NCBI GenBank assembly: GCA_002347265.1
Contig: DDYB01000032.1
Location: 201,121 to 265,120, forward strand
Length of the DNA: 64,000 nt
Reading direction: 5' to 3'
DNA from: Desulfobacteraceae bacterium UBA2245
Lineage (GTDB): Bacteria; Desulfobacterota; Desulfobacteria; Desulfobacterales; UBA2245
The notes under the pieces were generated by a model. That model ran no database searches and was not told the origin of the DNA. It worked only from the letters and a program-made list of their open reading frames with translations. Positions 25,458 to 34,599 of this stretch are shown here, in pieces. Position 1 is the stretch's first letter. Each line of letters begins with the position of its first letter. The position numbers and the translations under genes were made by a program.

Positions 25458-26603
25458 TTACAGCTCGGCGATGATTTTGCCCGTGACGGCGGCCTCGTAG
25501 CCGGGAATCGCATCGATCTCTCTGCGCAGGGCCGCGGACTGGAGGACGTCCAGAAGGATTTTGACCGTGGGGTGACCGATCAAGTCGCCAGGAATGACTA
25601 GGTCGCACCGGACAGCCGTGATGGGAACGAAATCCAGGCTGAAAGCTTCGGCAATGGCCCTTAATCCCAGGGCGGCATCGGCCACGCTGCAGGCAACGCG
25701 GTAGGCGCCTTCGCGGTGGGAGGTCACTTCGTTACGATATCCACTGATGGCAGTTGTATTCACACCGGCGCTTTGCAGACAGTCGTCCAGCAGAATCCGC
25801 AGGGCCGCGCCCGGCTCACGGTTGACAAAACGAACCATGGGTCTGGCGAGATCGATAACGGAATGAATGCCCAGAGGATTGCCCCTGGCCACCATCAAGC
25901 CCTCCTCCAGAAGCGAAAATCCCAGAATGCTTCCGTGTACTCCCGCCAGTTTCTGGCTGGCCAGGACCACATTGGACTCCGTTTTGCCCGTGTTGTGCAG
26001 ATGGATTCCGGCCACATGGGTCAAGCCTTCGGCCAGAGCGTTGAGAGCGCGATGAGTTGAGGCGAACCGGCAGTGTACGCGCGCGTCGGGCGCCATACGG
26101 GAAACGTAATGGGCGAGGATCTCAAAGGCCGGATCACAGCCCATCAGAATGAGGGTCTTATCGAGACAGCGCGAATGTGAAAAGATCTGCGCGCTTTTTC
26201 CGTCCCGGGTCAACAAGCCGTCCGCCGGGCGCAGGCCGAATCCAACGGACTCAGGACCCTGCAGAGAAATACCCACCAGTCGATCACGGACCATCCCCAA
26301 AGCCAGCCGGGATGATGGCGCCTTTTGACCGTTGATTACATGAACTGGCCGCGTGTTTGGGGGTTCCTGTTCGGTGAACAGATCTTCCACCCGGCATTCG
26401 AAAATGCGGGCCAGACGAAGCGCGATGGCGGTATTGGGCAGATATCGCCCGGATTCAATGTCGTAAATCGCCTGGCGCCGAACGTCGATTTCCTCGGCCA
26501 GCTTTTCCTGAGACCATCCCCTGGCCAGGCGGAATTGCTTGACCTTGCACGTAATGGCGTTGCTTTGTCGGGTCATAGGCCTTTTCTGTTCAAGTTTTGT
26601 CAT
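25458..26603 (-). CDS. XRE-type HTH regulator with periplasmic-binding-protein-like sensor domain
   Basis: 381 residues. The N-terminal HTH_3 domain (FRLARGWSQEKLAEEIDVRRQAIYDIESGRY) is joined to a C-terminal PBP-like domain (~90-375; motifs GCDPAFEILAHYV, HLHNTGKTESN, RFVNREPGAALRILLD, GLRAIAEAFSLDFVPI). Such one-component regulators sense oxyanions or cofactors, and several are known or predicted to control molybdate genes. It is divergent from the DUF364-modABC genes and probably regulates them. Start at 26603 sits right after GGGGA. ATG 26576, after AAAAGG, is an alternative. Confidence 0.85.
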   Translation of the reverse strand: MTKLEQKRPMTRQSNAITCKVKQFRLARGWSQEKLAEEIDVRRQAIYDIESGRYLPNTAIALRLARIFECRVEDLFTEQEPPNTRPVHVINGQKAPSSRLALGMVRDRLVGISLQGPESVGFGLRPADGLLTRDGKSAQIFSHSRCLDKTLILMGCDPAFEILAHYVSRMAPDARVHCRFASTHRALNALAEGLTHVAGIHLHNTGKTESNVVLASQKLAGVHGSILGFSLLEEGLMVARGNPLGIHSVIDLARPMVRFVNREPGAALRILLDDCLQSAGVNTTAISGYRNEVTSHREGAYRVACSVADAALGLRAIAEAFSLDFVPITAVRCDLVIPGDLIGHPTVKILLDVLQSAALRREIDAIPGYEAAVTGKIIAEL

Positions 26604-26639
26604 TCCCCTGAGAAAATTTTATTGACCAATTTCATATCG

Positions 26640-26689
26640 TATGCAATGAGTTTCTGTCAAATGACAATTAAAAACGTCATAATTGCATA
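26640..26689. promoter_or_regulatory. Nested inverted repeats in the XRE-PBP / DUF364 divergent region
   Basis: TATGCAAT (26640-26647) and ATTGCATA (26682-26689) form a perfect 8-bp inverted repeat 34 bp apart, flanking TGTCA-AA-TGACA (26655-26666). This is a plausible operator for the divergent regulator or for a ModE-N protein. The binding factor is not known. Confidence 0.5.
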
Positions 26690-26830
26690 AATTATACTTC
26701 AAACATTATATGATGTTGTTTTGGTCCAAATTGCAACAGCAGTTTTCAAGCGGTCAGCCCGAATGGCATCGATCATCGAAACAGACGCCGCATGCCATTC
26801 AGACTGCCTCAAGGGAGAAATTCACAGGAA

Positions 26831-27556
26831 ATGAACGATATTTACAATGAATTGAAGCGGAGAGCGGCAAATGTTCTGGCGGCCCATCATCTGCTCGGAG
26901 AGAAGGTAGCTGTCAAAGCCCGAGCATTAAGCCCGACAGAGGCTATCGGAAATCCGGAAGCGGATGATTTTCCGATTCAGAAAGGCAAGGAACGATTGAT
27001 GCAGGCGGACATTCGGGGCGCTTTGGGCCAGGCGTTCACCGATCAATTTGGTGATTTTGAGGGAACTCTGGAAGAAATTCTGTCCGCCGAGCTGAACAGC
27101 AATTACCGCCGGGCAATTTTTGTGGCTGCATTGAACGCAGCTTTGCGTCATCTCAAGTTGATCAACGGCACCGTTCACTGCCGTGACGAGGAACCCAGAC
27201 AGTGTGCCGAAGCGCTGGCGGATCATATTCAGAACCGCCATGGGAATGTAAAAATTGTCCAGATCGGCTTTCAGCCGAGAATGATAGAGTCTCTGTCTTC
27301 CCGGTTCACGATGCGGGTTCTGGATATGGACCGGGACAATATCGGCTCCCGCAAGTGCGGCGCCCTGATCGAATCTCCCGAGGCCGCGGAAAAGGCCTTG
27401 GCCTGGGCCGACCTGCTGCTGGTGACCGGAACGACGCTTGTTAACGGCACCCTGCCGGCCTTTGTGGGTTCAAAGCCGGTACTCTTTTACGGAACCACCA
27501 TTGCCGGGGCGGCTCACCTGATGGGGTGGGAGCGTTTTTGTCCGCGCAGCGCCTGA
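26831..27556 (+). CDS. DUF364/DUF4213 protein, putative metal-chelation protein
   Basis: About 241 residues from ATG 26831. An in-frame ATG at 26792 has no ribosome-binding site. The N-terminal DUF4213 part (~50-120) is followed by a Rossmann-like DUF364 domain (VQIGFQPRMIESLSSRF, VLDMDRDNIGS, WADLLLVTGTTLVNGTL, KPVLFYGTTIAGAAHLMG). From what is known of the family, it has an enolase-like N-domain and a Rossmann C-domain, and is proposed to handle heavy metals or cofactors next to ABC transporters. It precedes modA by 157 bp. Confidence 0.8.
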   Translation: MNDIYNELKRRAANVLAAHHLLGEKVAVKARALSPTEAIGNPEADDFPIQKGKERLMQADIRGALGQAFTDQFGDFEGTLEEILSAELNSNYRRAIFVAALNAALRHLKLINGTVHCRDEEPRQCAEALADHIQNRHGNVKIVQIGFQPRMIESLSSRFTMRVLDMDRDNIGSRKCGALIESPEAAEKALAWADLLLVTGTTLVNGTLPAFVGSKPVLFYGTTIAGAAHLMGWERFCPRSA

Positions 27557-27713
27557 GGGCAAAATTGCGGGACAAACATCGAGAATATTCGAAAGGGTCG
27601 CTCGGTGCATTACCCGAATTCTCCGGATATCAACCATGGGCAACCCGTTATCGGTAATCAAAGATTGAACGCTGAGCATCGACAAACTGAATTGCAAAGG
27701 AGAGGTTCAAAAA

Positions 27714-28514
27714 ATGAAATTTAAGAAACGTTTGTTATCTTTGTTGGCAGGGATGTTGCTGGTGCTGACCGGCTTGGGGATGGATGCTTTCATCGGGAGC
27801 GGGGCTGTTGCGGAAACCGAGCTGCTCGTATTTGCCGCAGCCTCAACTACCGATGTCATCACCGAAATCGGAGATCTGTATATGACCCGGGATCTAGGGC
27901 GCGTCAAGCCCTCATTTGCCTCATCATCCACGCTGGCCAAGCAGATTGCCAGCGGAGCGCCGGCCGATATTTTTCTTTCGGCCAATCCAAAGTGGATGGA
28001 CTTTCTTGAAGAAAAAAATTTGCTGTTCAAAGAGACTCGATTCGATCTTCTGGGCAACCGGATTGTGCTGATTGCTCCGGCGGACAGTGCGTTGGGGCAG
28101 ATCGATGTGGCGCCCGGACTTTCTCTGGCTGATCTTCTGGGAAAGGACGGGCGGCTGTCCACGGGTGATCCGGACCATGTGCCGGCCGGCATGTACGGGA
28201 AAGAAGCGCTGCAGAACCTCGGCGTCTGGGATCAGGTCAAGGATCGTCTGGCCCCGATGAAAGATGTTCGAGCGGCCCTGGTCCTGGTGGAGCGCGGGGA
28301 AGCGCCCCTGGGACTGGTTTATGCCACCGATGCCGTTGTTTCCAAGAAGGTTCGCGTGGTCGGCACTTTCCCGGCCGACAGCCATCCGCCGATCGTTTAT
28401 CCCGTGGCTGCGGTGTCCGGCGGGAAGACCTCCGAGGCCAGGCAGTTTATGGAGTTTCTGAAATCTCCGGAAGCTCGCGCGATTTTTGAAAAATATGGTT
28501 TTGAAGTGCGTTGA
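27714..28514 (+). CDS. modA: Molybdate ABC transporter substrate-binding protein ModA
   Basis: 266 residues, AAAGGAGAGG upstream. Signal peptide ends near GAVAETE. The oxyanion-binding pockets are visible: AAASTTDVI near the start, FASSSTLAKQI, PADIFLSANPKWMDFL and the late GLVYATDAV. ModA binds molybdate or tungstate in the periplasm. modB starts inside its stop codon (TGATG). Confidence 0.93.
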   Translation: MKFKKRLLSLLAGMLLVLTGLGMDAFIGSGAVAETELLVFAAASTTDVITEIGDLYMTRDLGRVKPSFASSSTLAKQIASGAPADIFLSANPKWMDFLEEKNLLFKETRFDLLGNRIVLIAPADSALGQIDVAPGLSLADLLGKDGRLSTGDPDHVPAGMYGKEALQNLGVWDQVKDRLAPMKDVRAALVLVERGEAPLGLVYATDAVVSKKVRVVGTFPADSHPPIVYPVAAVSGGKTSEARQFMEFLKSPEARAIFEKYGFEVR

Positions 28515-29212
28515 TGGACTTTTTTCGCCTGACATCGATGGAACTGGAAGCCCTGAGGCTGAGCCTGTGGGTGTCCGTTTGGGCCGTGGCCGCCAGTCTG
28601 CCCTTTGGCATTCTGGCGGCCTGGGTTCTGGCGCGCCTGCGTTTTCCCGGCAAAAGTCTTCTGGACGGCCTGGTGCATCTGCCGCTGGTATTGCCGCCGG
28701 TAGTGATGGGCTATGTGCTGCTGGTGATGCTCGGCCGCAACGGAGTCATCGGCGCGTTGTTGTATAAGTATCTGGGCGTTGTTTTCGCGTTTAACTGGAA
28801 AGGGGCTGCACTGGCCGCTGCTGTCATGGCATTTCCTTTGCTGGTCCGAGCGGTTCGACTGTCTCTTGAAGGAGTGGACTCCGGACTGGAAGCTGCAGCG
28901 CGTACTTTAGGGGCCGGTCCGGTGCGTGTATTTTTTACGGTCACGCTTCCCCTGATGGCGCCGGGAATCATTACCGGCGTCATTCTTGCCTTTGCGCGCA
29001 GCCTGGGTGAATTCGGCGCCACCATCACCTTTGTATCCAACATTCAGGGACAAACCCAGACCCTGCCGCTGGCTCTTTACACCCTGACCCAGGTTCCGGA
29101 CGGCGAAATGGGCGCCATGCGGTTATGTATTATTTCGATGCTGATCGCCATGGCGGCGCTGGTATGTTCTGAAATTCTGGCCCGGCGTTTTGCCGCCCGC
29201 TTGAAAGGATGA
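28514..29212 (+). CDS. modB: Molybdate ABC transporter permease ModB
   Basis: 232 residues from ATG 28514, overlapping the modA stop by one base. Five to six membrane segments with the ModB EAA loop AARTLGAGPVRVFFTVTLPLMAPGII and the following FARSLGEFGATITFVSNI. Translationally coupled to modA. A 6-bp gap separates it from modC. Confidence 0.93.
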   Translation: MDFFRLTSMELEALRLSLWVSVWAVAASLPFGILAAWVLARLRFPGKSLLDGLVHLPLVLPPVVMGYVLLVMLGRNGVIGALLYKYLGVVFAFNWKGAALAAAVMAFPLLVRAVRLSLEGVDSGLEAAARTLGAGPVRVFFTVTLPLMAPGIITGVILAFARSLGEFGATITFVSNIQGQTQTLPLALYTLTQVPDGEMGAMRLCIISMLIAMAALVCSEILARRFAARLKG

Positions 29213-29218
29213 TTCGTT

Positions 29219-30334
29219 TTGGAGATCAGCGTGAGGCGCAAACAGGGAAATTTCGGGATCGATGCCTCTTTTCATGGGGCTGAATCGGGAGTGACCGCAC
29301 TTTATGGTCCGTCAGGCGCCGGAAAAACATCAATCGTCAATATGGTGGCCGGTTTGACGCGACCCGATGCCGGTCGCATCGCCATCAACGGTCTTTGTCT
29401 GTTTGATTCGGCCCAGCGCATCGATCTGCCGCCGGAAAAGCGTCGCATCGGCTATATTTTTCAGGACGGCCGTCTGCTGCCCCACCTTTCGGTGCGTTCC
29501 AACCTGAACTTCGGAATGCACCGGACGCCGGCAGGCCGGCGTTTTGTACATTTTGACCAGGTTGTGGATCTTCTCGGCATCGGCCATCTGCTCCATCGCC
29601 GGCCGGCCAAACTTTCCGGCGGCGAGAAACAGCGCGTGGCCATCGGACGGGCTCTGTTGACCAGCCCGGCCATGCTGCTCATGGACGAGCCTCTGGCCTC
29701 CCTGGACTCAGCCCGAAAGGCCGAGGTGCTGCCCTTTATCATGCGTTTGGGCCGTGAGTTTTCCATTCCCATTCTCTACGTCAGTCATGCCATGGATGAA
29801 ATACTCAATCTGGCGACTCATATGGCAATAATGGAAGAAGGCCGCGTCCTGGCCTGCGGAAACATAGAGGATCTTTTGTCCCGCTCGGACCTGCAGACCT
29901 TTTTCGGAAGAACGGAAATCGGAACGGTGATTTCAACAGTGGCCGAGAATCCGAAAGATTCCTTCGGTCTGGCCCACCTGCGTTTTGGCGGCAGAATTCT
30001 GAAAGTGCAGGGCATTCAGGCAGCCCCGGGCGCCCTGGTGCGGGTGCGCATTCCGGCCAGTCATGTTGCGATTGCGCTGAAAGCGCCCGAACAGACCAGC
30101 CTGCAGAACATTTTCCCCGGAATAATTTGCGAGATACTGGATCAGGGTGCACATTTCGTGGAAGTGCGTCTGGACATCGGGTGCGCTCTTTGGGCCCGTA
30201 TCACCCGCCAATCCTGCTTGAATCTGGATCTGAAGCCAGGTCTGCCCGTTTTTGCATTGATCAAGAGCGTTGCGGTTTCTCTGGGCGCATCCACCCGAAT
30301 TGGAACACCGGACTTCATGACATCCTGTTTGTAG
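29219..30334 (+). CDS. modC: Molybdate ABC transporter ATP-binding protein ModC
   Basis: 371 residues. TTG start, with AAAGGA 9 nt upstream. ATPase domain: Walker A GPSGAGKTSI, Q-loop FQDGRLLPHL, signature LSGGEKQRVAIGRALL, Walker B LLMDEPLASLD. A C-terminal TOBE/MOP domain (~290-371, LQNIFPGIICEILDQG) is the molybdate-sensing gate of ModC-type ATPases. It completes modABC. Confidence 0.93.
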   Translation: MEISVRRKQGNFGIDASFHGAESGVTALYGPSGAGKTSIVNMVAGLTRPDAGRIAINGLCLFDSAQRIDLPPEKRRIGYIFQDGRLLPHLSVRSNLNFGMHRTPAGRRFVHFDQVVDLLGIGHLLHRRPAKLSGGEKQRVAIGRALLTSPAMLLMDEPLASLDSARKAEVLPFIMRLGREFSIPILYVSHAMDEILNLATHMAIMEEGRVLACGNIEDLLSRSDLQTFFGRTEIGTVISTVAENPKDSFGLAHLRFGGRILKVQGIQAAPGALVRVRIPASHVAIALKAPEQTSLQNIFPGIICEILDQGAHFVEVRLDIGCALWARITRQSCLNLDLKPGLPVFALIKSVAVSLGASTRIGTPDFMTSCL

Positions 30335-30474
30335 CCGGGTGTTTGAGAAATAAGATTCAAACCTTTCTCGGACACAATTCGCATTGGATGCAATGCTTCC
30401 GAATGCATTGATTTTCCGCTATCCCCCATCAATCGATTCCTGATTTCCCATCCTGTTTTTTATTATGTTTTTTA

Positions 30475-30524
30475 TTGACATCGAGGGATTGTATGGTATT
30501 TAACTGTGCCTTATATGACATATA
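30475..30524 (+). promoter_or_regulatory. Probable promoter and palindrome upstream of the FmdE-MoeA-like gene
   Basis: TTGACA (30475-30480), 16-bp spacer, TATTTA (30497-30502). It is followed by TATATG-A-CATATA (30512-30524), a perfect 6-bp inverted repeat around one base, located where an operator would overlap the transcription start. The 287-bp gap between modC and this gene shows nothing else. Confidence 0.5.
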
Positions 30525-30621
30525 TCAGGATCGGCATATTGAGACTTTTTCAAGCCGTAAAATATATTTTGTACCGTGATGAAATGAATCGGTAATAAAC
30601 ATATTGCGAAAGGAGTTTCCA

Positions 30622-32295
30622 ATGTTTAACGGCAATACCCGCATGATTTCGGAAAATCATCAAATCGGTTCGTATTCCTTTGAAGATTATATGGATCTGG
30701 TCAAATCATTTCACGGGTATGCTGCGCCCGGCGTTATCATTGGAGGCTTCATGGTCGATCTGGCGCTGAAAAATCTTCCGGACGGAGAGTTTTTCGATGC
30801 CGTCTGTGAAACAACCGCATGCCTGCCGGACGCCATTCAACTGCTGACGCCCTGCACGCTTGGCAACGGCTGGCTCAAGGTTTACGACTTCAACCGGTAT
30901 GCGCTGACCATGTACAACAAGGAGAATGGAAAGGGCGTGAGAGTTGCTCTGAGCACTTCGGCGGTTCGCGTCTGGCCCGATATCAACAATTGGTTTTTCA
31001 AGCTTAAAACCAAGAAGGAACAGGACCCGCAGCGACTGAACGAGGCGATCAAGAATGCAGGCCATAGCATATGCAAGATGGAGCAGGTCGAGGTGAATTC
31101 CGAGGTACTGAAGCGCAAATCCAGAGGAGGCGTCGCCGTTTGCGCCATATGCGGGGAATCCTTTCGAACGAACGGGGGAACCGTCTGCCGTGCCTGTCAT
31201 GGAGAGATGTATTACCGGACTTCCGTCGGGGCCGCTCAGATTTTGAATGCGCCCAGTATGCCTGCGCTCAAATCCACACCGGTCGAACAGGCCGTGGGGC
31301 TTGCCGCACTTCATGACATGACGGAAATCATTCCCGGCAAGCTGAAGAAACCTGTTTTTAAGCGGGGACAGGAGCTCTCCATCGGAGATGTCTGCCACCT
31401 GCAGCGGATGGGAAAAAATCATGTTTATCTGAGTCAGGAAAATCCGGTCGGAGATGAATGGGTCAACGAGGATCAGGCGGCAATAGCCTTTGCCGCGGCC
31501 ATGACAGGGCCGGGCGTTGCCGTCGGCGGCAAGCCCAGCGAAGGTAAGGTGAATCTGGAAGCGACCCTGGACGGGCTTCTGGTGGTTGAAGTCGAGCAGT
31601 TGAAACGGTTTAATCTGGTTCCGGAAGTCATTTGCGGATGCCTGAAAAACTTCACGCAGGTTTCCAAGGGCCAGAAGTTTGCGGCGACCCGTGCCATTCC
31701 TTTGTTCATGCGGCGGGAAAATCATACCCGGGCCCTGGATGTTCTGACTGAAAAGCCGCTGTTTAAAGTCCTTCCCATGCGCAAGGCTTCCGTCGGCCTG
31801 CTGGTGACCGGCGAGGAGGTGGCCAAGGGGTTGGTGGAGGACAGATTCATTCCGATCCTGGAAAAGAAGCTCAAACGCTATGACTGCCGGATTGTCGGAA
31901 AGGAAATTGTTCCCGACGACCGCGGAAAAATTTCATCCGCCGTGACCCGCATGATTCAAGCCGGCGCCGATATGGTGATCGCAACGGCGGGAATGTCGGT
32001 GGATCCGGATGATTGTACGCGCCAGGGAATCATCGATGCAGGCGCCTCCCAGATTCTTTACGGCGCTCCGATTGTTCCCGGCGCCATGATTATGCTGGCC
32101 CAGATCGACTCGGTTCAGGTTTTTGGCGTTCCGGCATGCGCCCTGTATTTCGATGTCACCAGCTTCGATCTCCTCCTGCCCCGGCTTCTGGCGGGCGTTC
32201 CTGTCACAAGGGAAGATCTGGCTCAGATGGGACACGGGTCTTTCTGTCAGGAATGCAAGGTCTGTGTTTTTCCCCGTTGTTCCGTCGGCAGATAA
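30622..32295 (+). CDS. FmdE-family / MoeA-like molybdopterin-binding fusion protein
   Basis: 557 residues from ATG 30622 (AAGGAG upstream). Residues ~15-140 are an FmdE-type domain (SFHGYAAPGVIIGGF, TACLPDAIQLLTPCTLGNGW). A zinc ribbon with CAIC and CRAC pairs follows at ~174-197. The C-terminal half is MoeA-like, with a MogA/MoCF domain at ~390-540 (ASVGLLVTGEEV, ADMVIATAGMSVDPDD). It ends in a cysteine-rich tail (CQECKVCVFPRC). FmdE is linked to Mo/W formylmethanofuran dehydrogenase operons, and MoeA inserts molybdate into the pterin. The protein therefore probably serves Mo/W-cofactor insertion or sensing for the formate dehydrogenases. The usual FmdE Cys after FHG is replaced (FHGYAAP). 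Confidence 0.85.
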   Translation: MFNGNTRMISENHQIGSYSFEDYMDLVKSFHGYAAPGVIIGGFMVDLALKNLPDGEFFDAVCETTACLPDAIQLLTPCTLGNGWLKVYDFNRYALTMYNKENGKGVRVALSTSAVRVWPDINNWFFKLKTKKEQDPQRLNEAIKNAGHSICKMEQVEVNSEVLKRKSRGGVAVCAICGESFRTNGGTVCRACHGEMYYRTSVGAAQILNAPSMPALKSTPVEQAVGLAALHDMTEIIPGKLKKPVFKRGQELSIGDVCHLQRMGKNHVYLSQENPVGDEWVNEDQAAIAFAAAMTGPGVAVGGKPSEGKVNLEATLDGLLVVEVEQLKRFNLVPEVICGCLKNFTQVSKGQKFAATRAIPLFMRRENHTRALDVLTEKPLFKVLPMRKASVGLLVTGEEVAKGLVEDRFIPILEKKLKRYDCRIVGKEIVPDDRGKISSAVTRMIQAGADMVIATAGMSVDPDDCTRQGIIDAGASQILYGAPIVPGAMIMLAQIDSVQVFGVPACALYFDVTSFDLLLPRLLAGVPVTREDLAQMGHGSFCQECKVCVFPRCSVGR

Positions 32296-32383
32296 CCGGC
32301 GGCCGGGTTGTGTTTGGTTCTTTTGACATGGAAGAAAATGTTCAGGCGGTTTCTGCCTGAGCGGGTTTTAAGGAGTGGATTCG

Positions 32384-32806
32384 ATGCAATCGATCAGACC
32401 CGTTTTACGGCTGCACATGTGGCTGGAAACCGATGAGGGACTGGTATTTGGTATTGGCCGCGCCAAGCTGTTGCATAATGTTGCGGAATACGGTTCCCTG
32501 AAAAAGGCTGCTGAGGCTCTGGGGATGTCCTACCGGGCGGCGTGGGGAAAGATTAAACAGTCCGAGGCGGTTCTGGGAAGCCCGTTGATTCAGAAGACCG
32601 GCAGCAATCGCAGCGGGTATGAACTGACGCCCTTTGGCAAGGGCATCACTCAAAAATTCATGTCCTGGTTTGACAGGGTTGAAAAAAACGCACTTGAGGA
32701 AGCTGCCGCCACTTTTCCCTGGATGTCCGAACCCTATCAGGAAGAGCGTGTTTTGGAAGAAAGCGACGCACCTTCTTCAGACGGTGATGAAAAGTTTTCT
32801 GAATGA
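32384..32806 (+). CDS. ModE N-terminal-domain-only regulator
   Basis: 140 residues from ATG 32384 (AAGGAG 8 nt upstream). A ModE/LysR-type winged helix, residues ~8-85: GRAKLLHNVAEYGSLKKAAEALGMSYRAAWGKIK. It lacks the C-terminal TOBE di-domain that binds molybdate in E. coli ModE. An acidic tail follows. It is convergent with fdhE (66-bp gap, no clear terminator). It may respond to Mo/W through a partner protein such as the neighbouring MoeA-like product. Confidence 0.85.
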   Translation: MQSIRPVLRLHMWLETDEGLVFGIGRAKLLHNVAEYGSLKKAAEALGMSYRAAWGKIKQSEAVLGSPLIQKTGSNRSGYELTPFGKGITQKFMSWFDRVEKNALEEAAATFPWMSEPYQEERVLEESDAPSSDGDEKFSE

Positions 32807-32872
32807 TTATCTCGCTGCGGCGCAGAAGGCCGGCAAGGCGCCATTCCTTCTGCCCGCGCGCGGGTCTGTTTA

Positions 32873-33751
32873 TTAAAACCCAACCTCTATGCCGCTTTTA
32901 AATCCCGTTTCCGCCGCCTTGATGTCCAGATGCGGGGTTGAAATATATTCCAGGGGCGGGTAAATTTCCCGGCCTGCTTTTCGAGTATCCACCGTCTTGA
33001 TGTATTTTCCGCACTTGTCGCAGACATCCAGCCGGTGTTCTTCTTCGCTTTCAATTTCGAAATAGTGAAGGGTGTTGTGGTCCGTGTTGTCGCAGAATGG
33101 GCAGAAGATTCTTTTCGTCGCCCATTTGTGCCAGCAGAAGCTGCATGAGAAGAACCGCTTTCCGTTTTCCTCGAATATCGAAATCGCCGGGGGTGATCCG
33201 CAGATCGGACAGTACCCTTTTTCCCAGGGCAGATTCTTGTCAAAATGGGTTGAAAGCTGCTCCGCGCACCGGGCCAGCGACGGTTTCACGCTGCTGTAAA
33301 CAATGAAACCCAGCGTCTTGTTGTCGATTTTAAGCTCGTCGGAGACTTTTTGAAAATACTCCTCGTCGGATTTCAGAAAAGCGGCAAAAAGCGTTTCTAA
33401 ATCCAGTTTTCCGGCTTCCACGGCCTTACCGATCGCTCCGGCGGACTTAGACATTGCGCCGGATGTCTGCTGTACGATTTCGCACAGATTTTTGAACAGT
33501 GCCGCGGCTGCCTTGGAATCGATTGCAAACTGCGAGATGTCGATTAGCGGAAACTGTTCCTTTACCTTTAAAGCCAGGGTGTCTGCGGAGATCTTCAAAG
33601 GTTCGATACGGGTCTGATTTGCCGAATCCTCCTGAGCGATAAAAATCTTTTCATAGAAATCGAGCAGGTCGGAATAATTCGGCTTCAGCTTTCGGATTTC
33701 TTCCAGCGCGCTTAAGATCCGGCCGGAGGATGAATCTGTGTTTTCGGGCAT
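32873..33751 (-). CDS. fdhE: Formate dehydrogenase accessory protein FdhE
   Basis: 292 residues from ATG 33751 (TTGGAG upstream). The C-terminal half holds rubredoxin-like CxxC pairs (CPICG, CSFCW, CPFCDN, CDKCG) that bind iron. FdhE is a cytoplasmic maturation factor needed for active formate dehydrogenase, acting on the catalytic subunit before Tat export. It lies downstream of fdhA and fdhB on the same strand, separated from fdhB by an intrinsic-terminator-like hairpin, so expression is probably lower than that of fdhAB. Confidence 0.92.
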   Translation of the reverse strand: MPENTDSSSGRILSALEEIRKLKPNYSDLLDFYEKIFIAQEDSANQTRIEPLKISADTLALKVKEQFPLIDISQFAIDSKAAAALFKNLCEIVQQTSGAMSKSAGAIGKAVEAGKLDLETLFAAFLKSDEEYFQKVSDELKIDNKTLGFIVYSSVKPSLARCAEQLSTHFDKNLPWEKGYCPICGSPPAISIFEENGKRFFSCSFCWHKWATKRIFCPFCDNTDHNTLHYFEIESEEEHRLDVCDKCGKYIKTVDTRKAGREIYPPLEYISTPHLDIKAAETGFKSGIEVGF

Positions 33752-33782
33752 AAAACACTCCAATCTCGTTGATGCATGTGAA

Positions 33783-33814
33783 AAAGGGAGGGAGATTCAC
33801 ATCTCCCTCCCTTT
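33783..33814 (-). terminator. Terminator/attenuator between fdhB and fdhE
   Basis: AAAGGGAGGGAGA and TCTCCCTCCCTTT form a 13-bp perfect stem with a 6-nt loop. On the minus strand it is followed by a T-run (CCCTTTTT), 21 bp after the fdhB stop. Partial read-through would supply fdhE. Confidence 0.75.
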
Positions 33815-33835
33815 CTGATGATGGATCCTATCGGG

Positions 33836-34579
33836 TTATCCCAGCAGGTTTCTGACAGACCGCTTCAGGGGCGCCGTCATCTTGGCGAGGGCGGCCATCC
33901 GCGAGATGCCCGCCGGACCCTGTGCTACCAGATTCTTGTGATAGAACTCCGGTTTGTCCGTGATCAGGTAAATGACCCGGACCTCTTCCGCGTCGATCAA
34001 CTGGGCCTCGGGATAGTCTTTCTTGACAACGGCGAGACGTTTTTTCGCTTCTTCAAGCATTTTCTCCCGGTCTCCAAAGGTGATCGCCGAGGTGGGGCAG
34101 GCCTTTGCGCACATGGGAATGAGCCCTGCGGCCACACGCTCGTAGCACATATCGCATTTGTTGATAATTCCGGTGGCGTCGTCGCGTCTCGGAATATCAT
34201 AGGGGCATGCGCTTTTCATCTCGTCGAAGGCCTCTTTGGGCAGCTGTTTGGCTTTGTCGGTGTAAACCACAGCGCCCGTGGCTTCGTCGAAGACGACGGC
34301 GCCCTGCATATAGCCGTCGGCCATGTCTTTGCAGGGCGGCTGCAGGCAGTGGCGGCACTGGTCGCTCATGAAGTTCCACGTAACCGTGTCGCCGATTTTA
34401 TGCTCCTGAAAACGAACGATCTTAAAGTTTTTGGGATTCAGGTCGGGTGGATTCTGATGGCTACCCCAACCGATCTGCGTGGTCTTGTTTGCAGCGAATC
34501 CCTGCCATTCCTTGCAGGCGACCTGGCATCCCCGGCACGCCGTGCACCGTGTTACATCGATCAAAAATGTCTTTGACAT
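33836..34579 (-). CDS. fdhB: Formate dehydrogenase iron-sulfur (beta) subunit
   Basis: 247 residues with four 4Fe-4S cysteine clusters: CTACRGCQVACKEW, CRHCLQPPC, ACPYDIP with CDMCYERV, and CAKACPTSAI. This is the electron-transfer subunit of FdhAB. There is no signal peptide and no C-terminal membrane helix, unlike E. coli FdnH. That fits a soluble heterodimer exported together with FdhA on its Tat signal, as in Desulfovibrio-type periplasmic enzymes. It would pass electrons to a cytochrome c. Confidence 0.92.
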   Translation of the reverse strand: MSKTFLIDVTRCTACRGCQVACKEWQGFAANKTTQIGWGSHQNPPDLNPKNFKIVRFQEHKIGDTVTWNFMSDQCRHCLQPPCKDMADGYMQGAVVFDEATGAVVYTDKAKQLPKEAFDEMKSACPYDIPRRDDATGIINKCDMCYERVAAGLIPMCAKACPTSAITFGDREKMLEEAKKRLAVVKKDYPEAQLIDAEEVRVIYLITDKPEFYHKNLVAQGPAGISRMAALAKMTAPLKRSVRNLLG

Positions 34580-34599
34580 GTTGTTTCTCCCTTTTTAAT

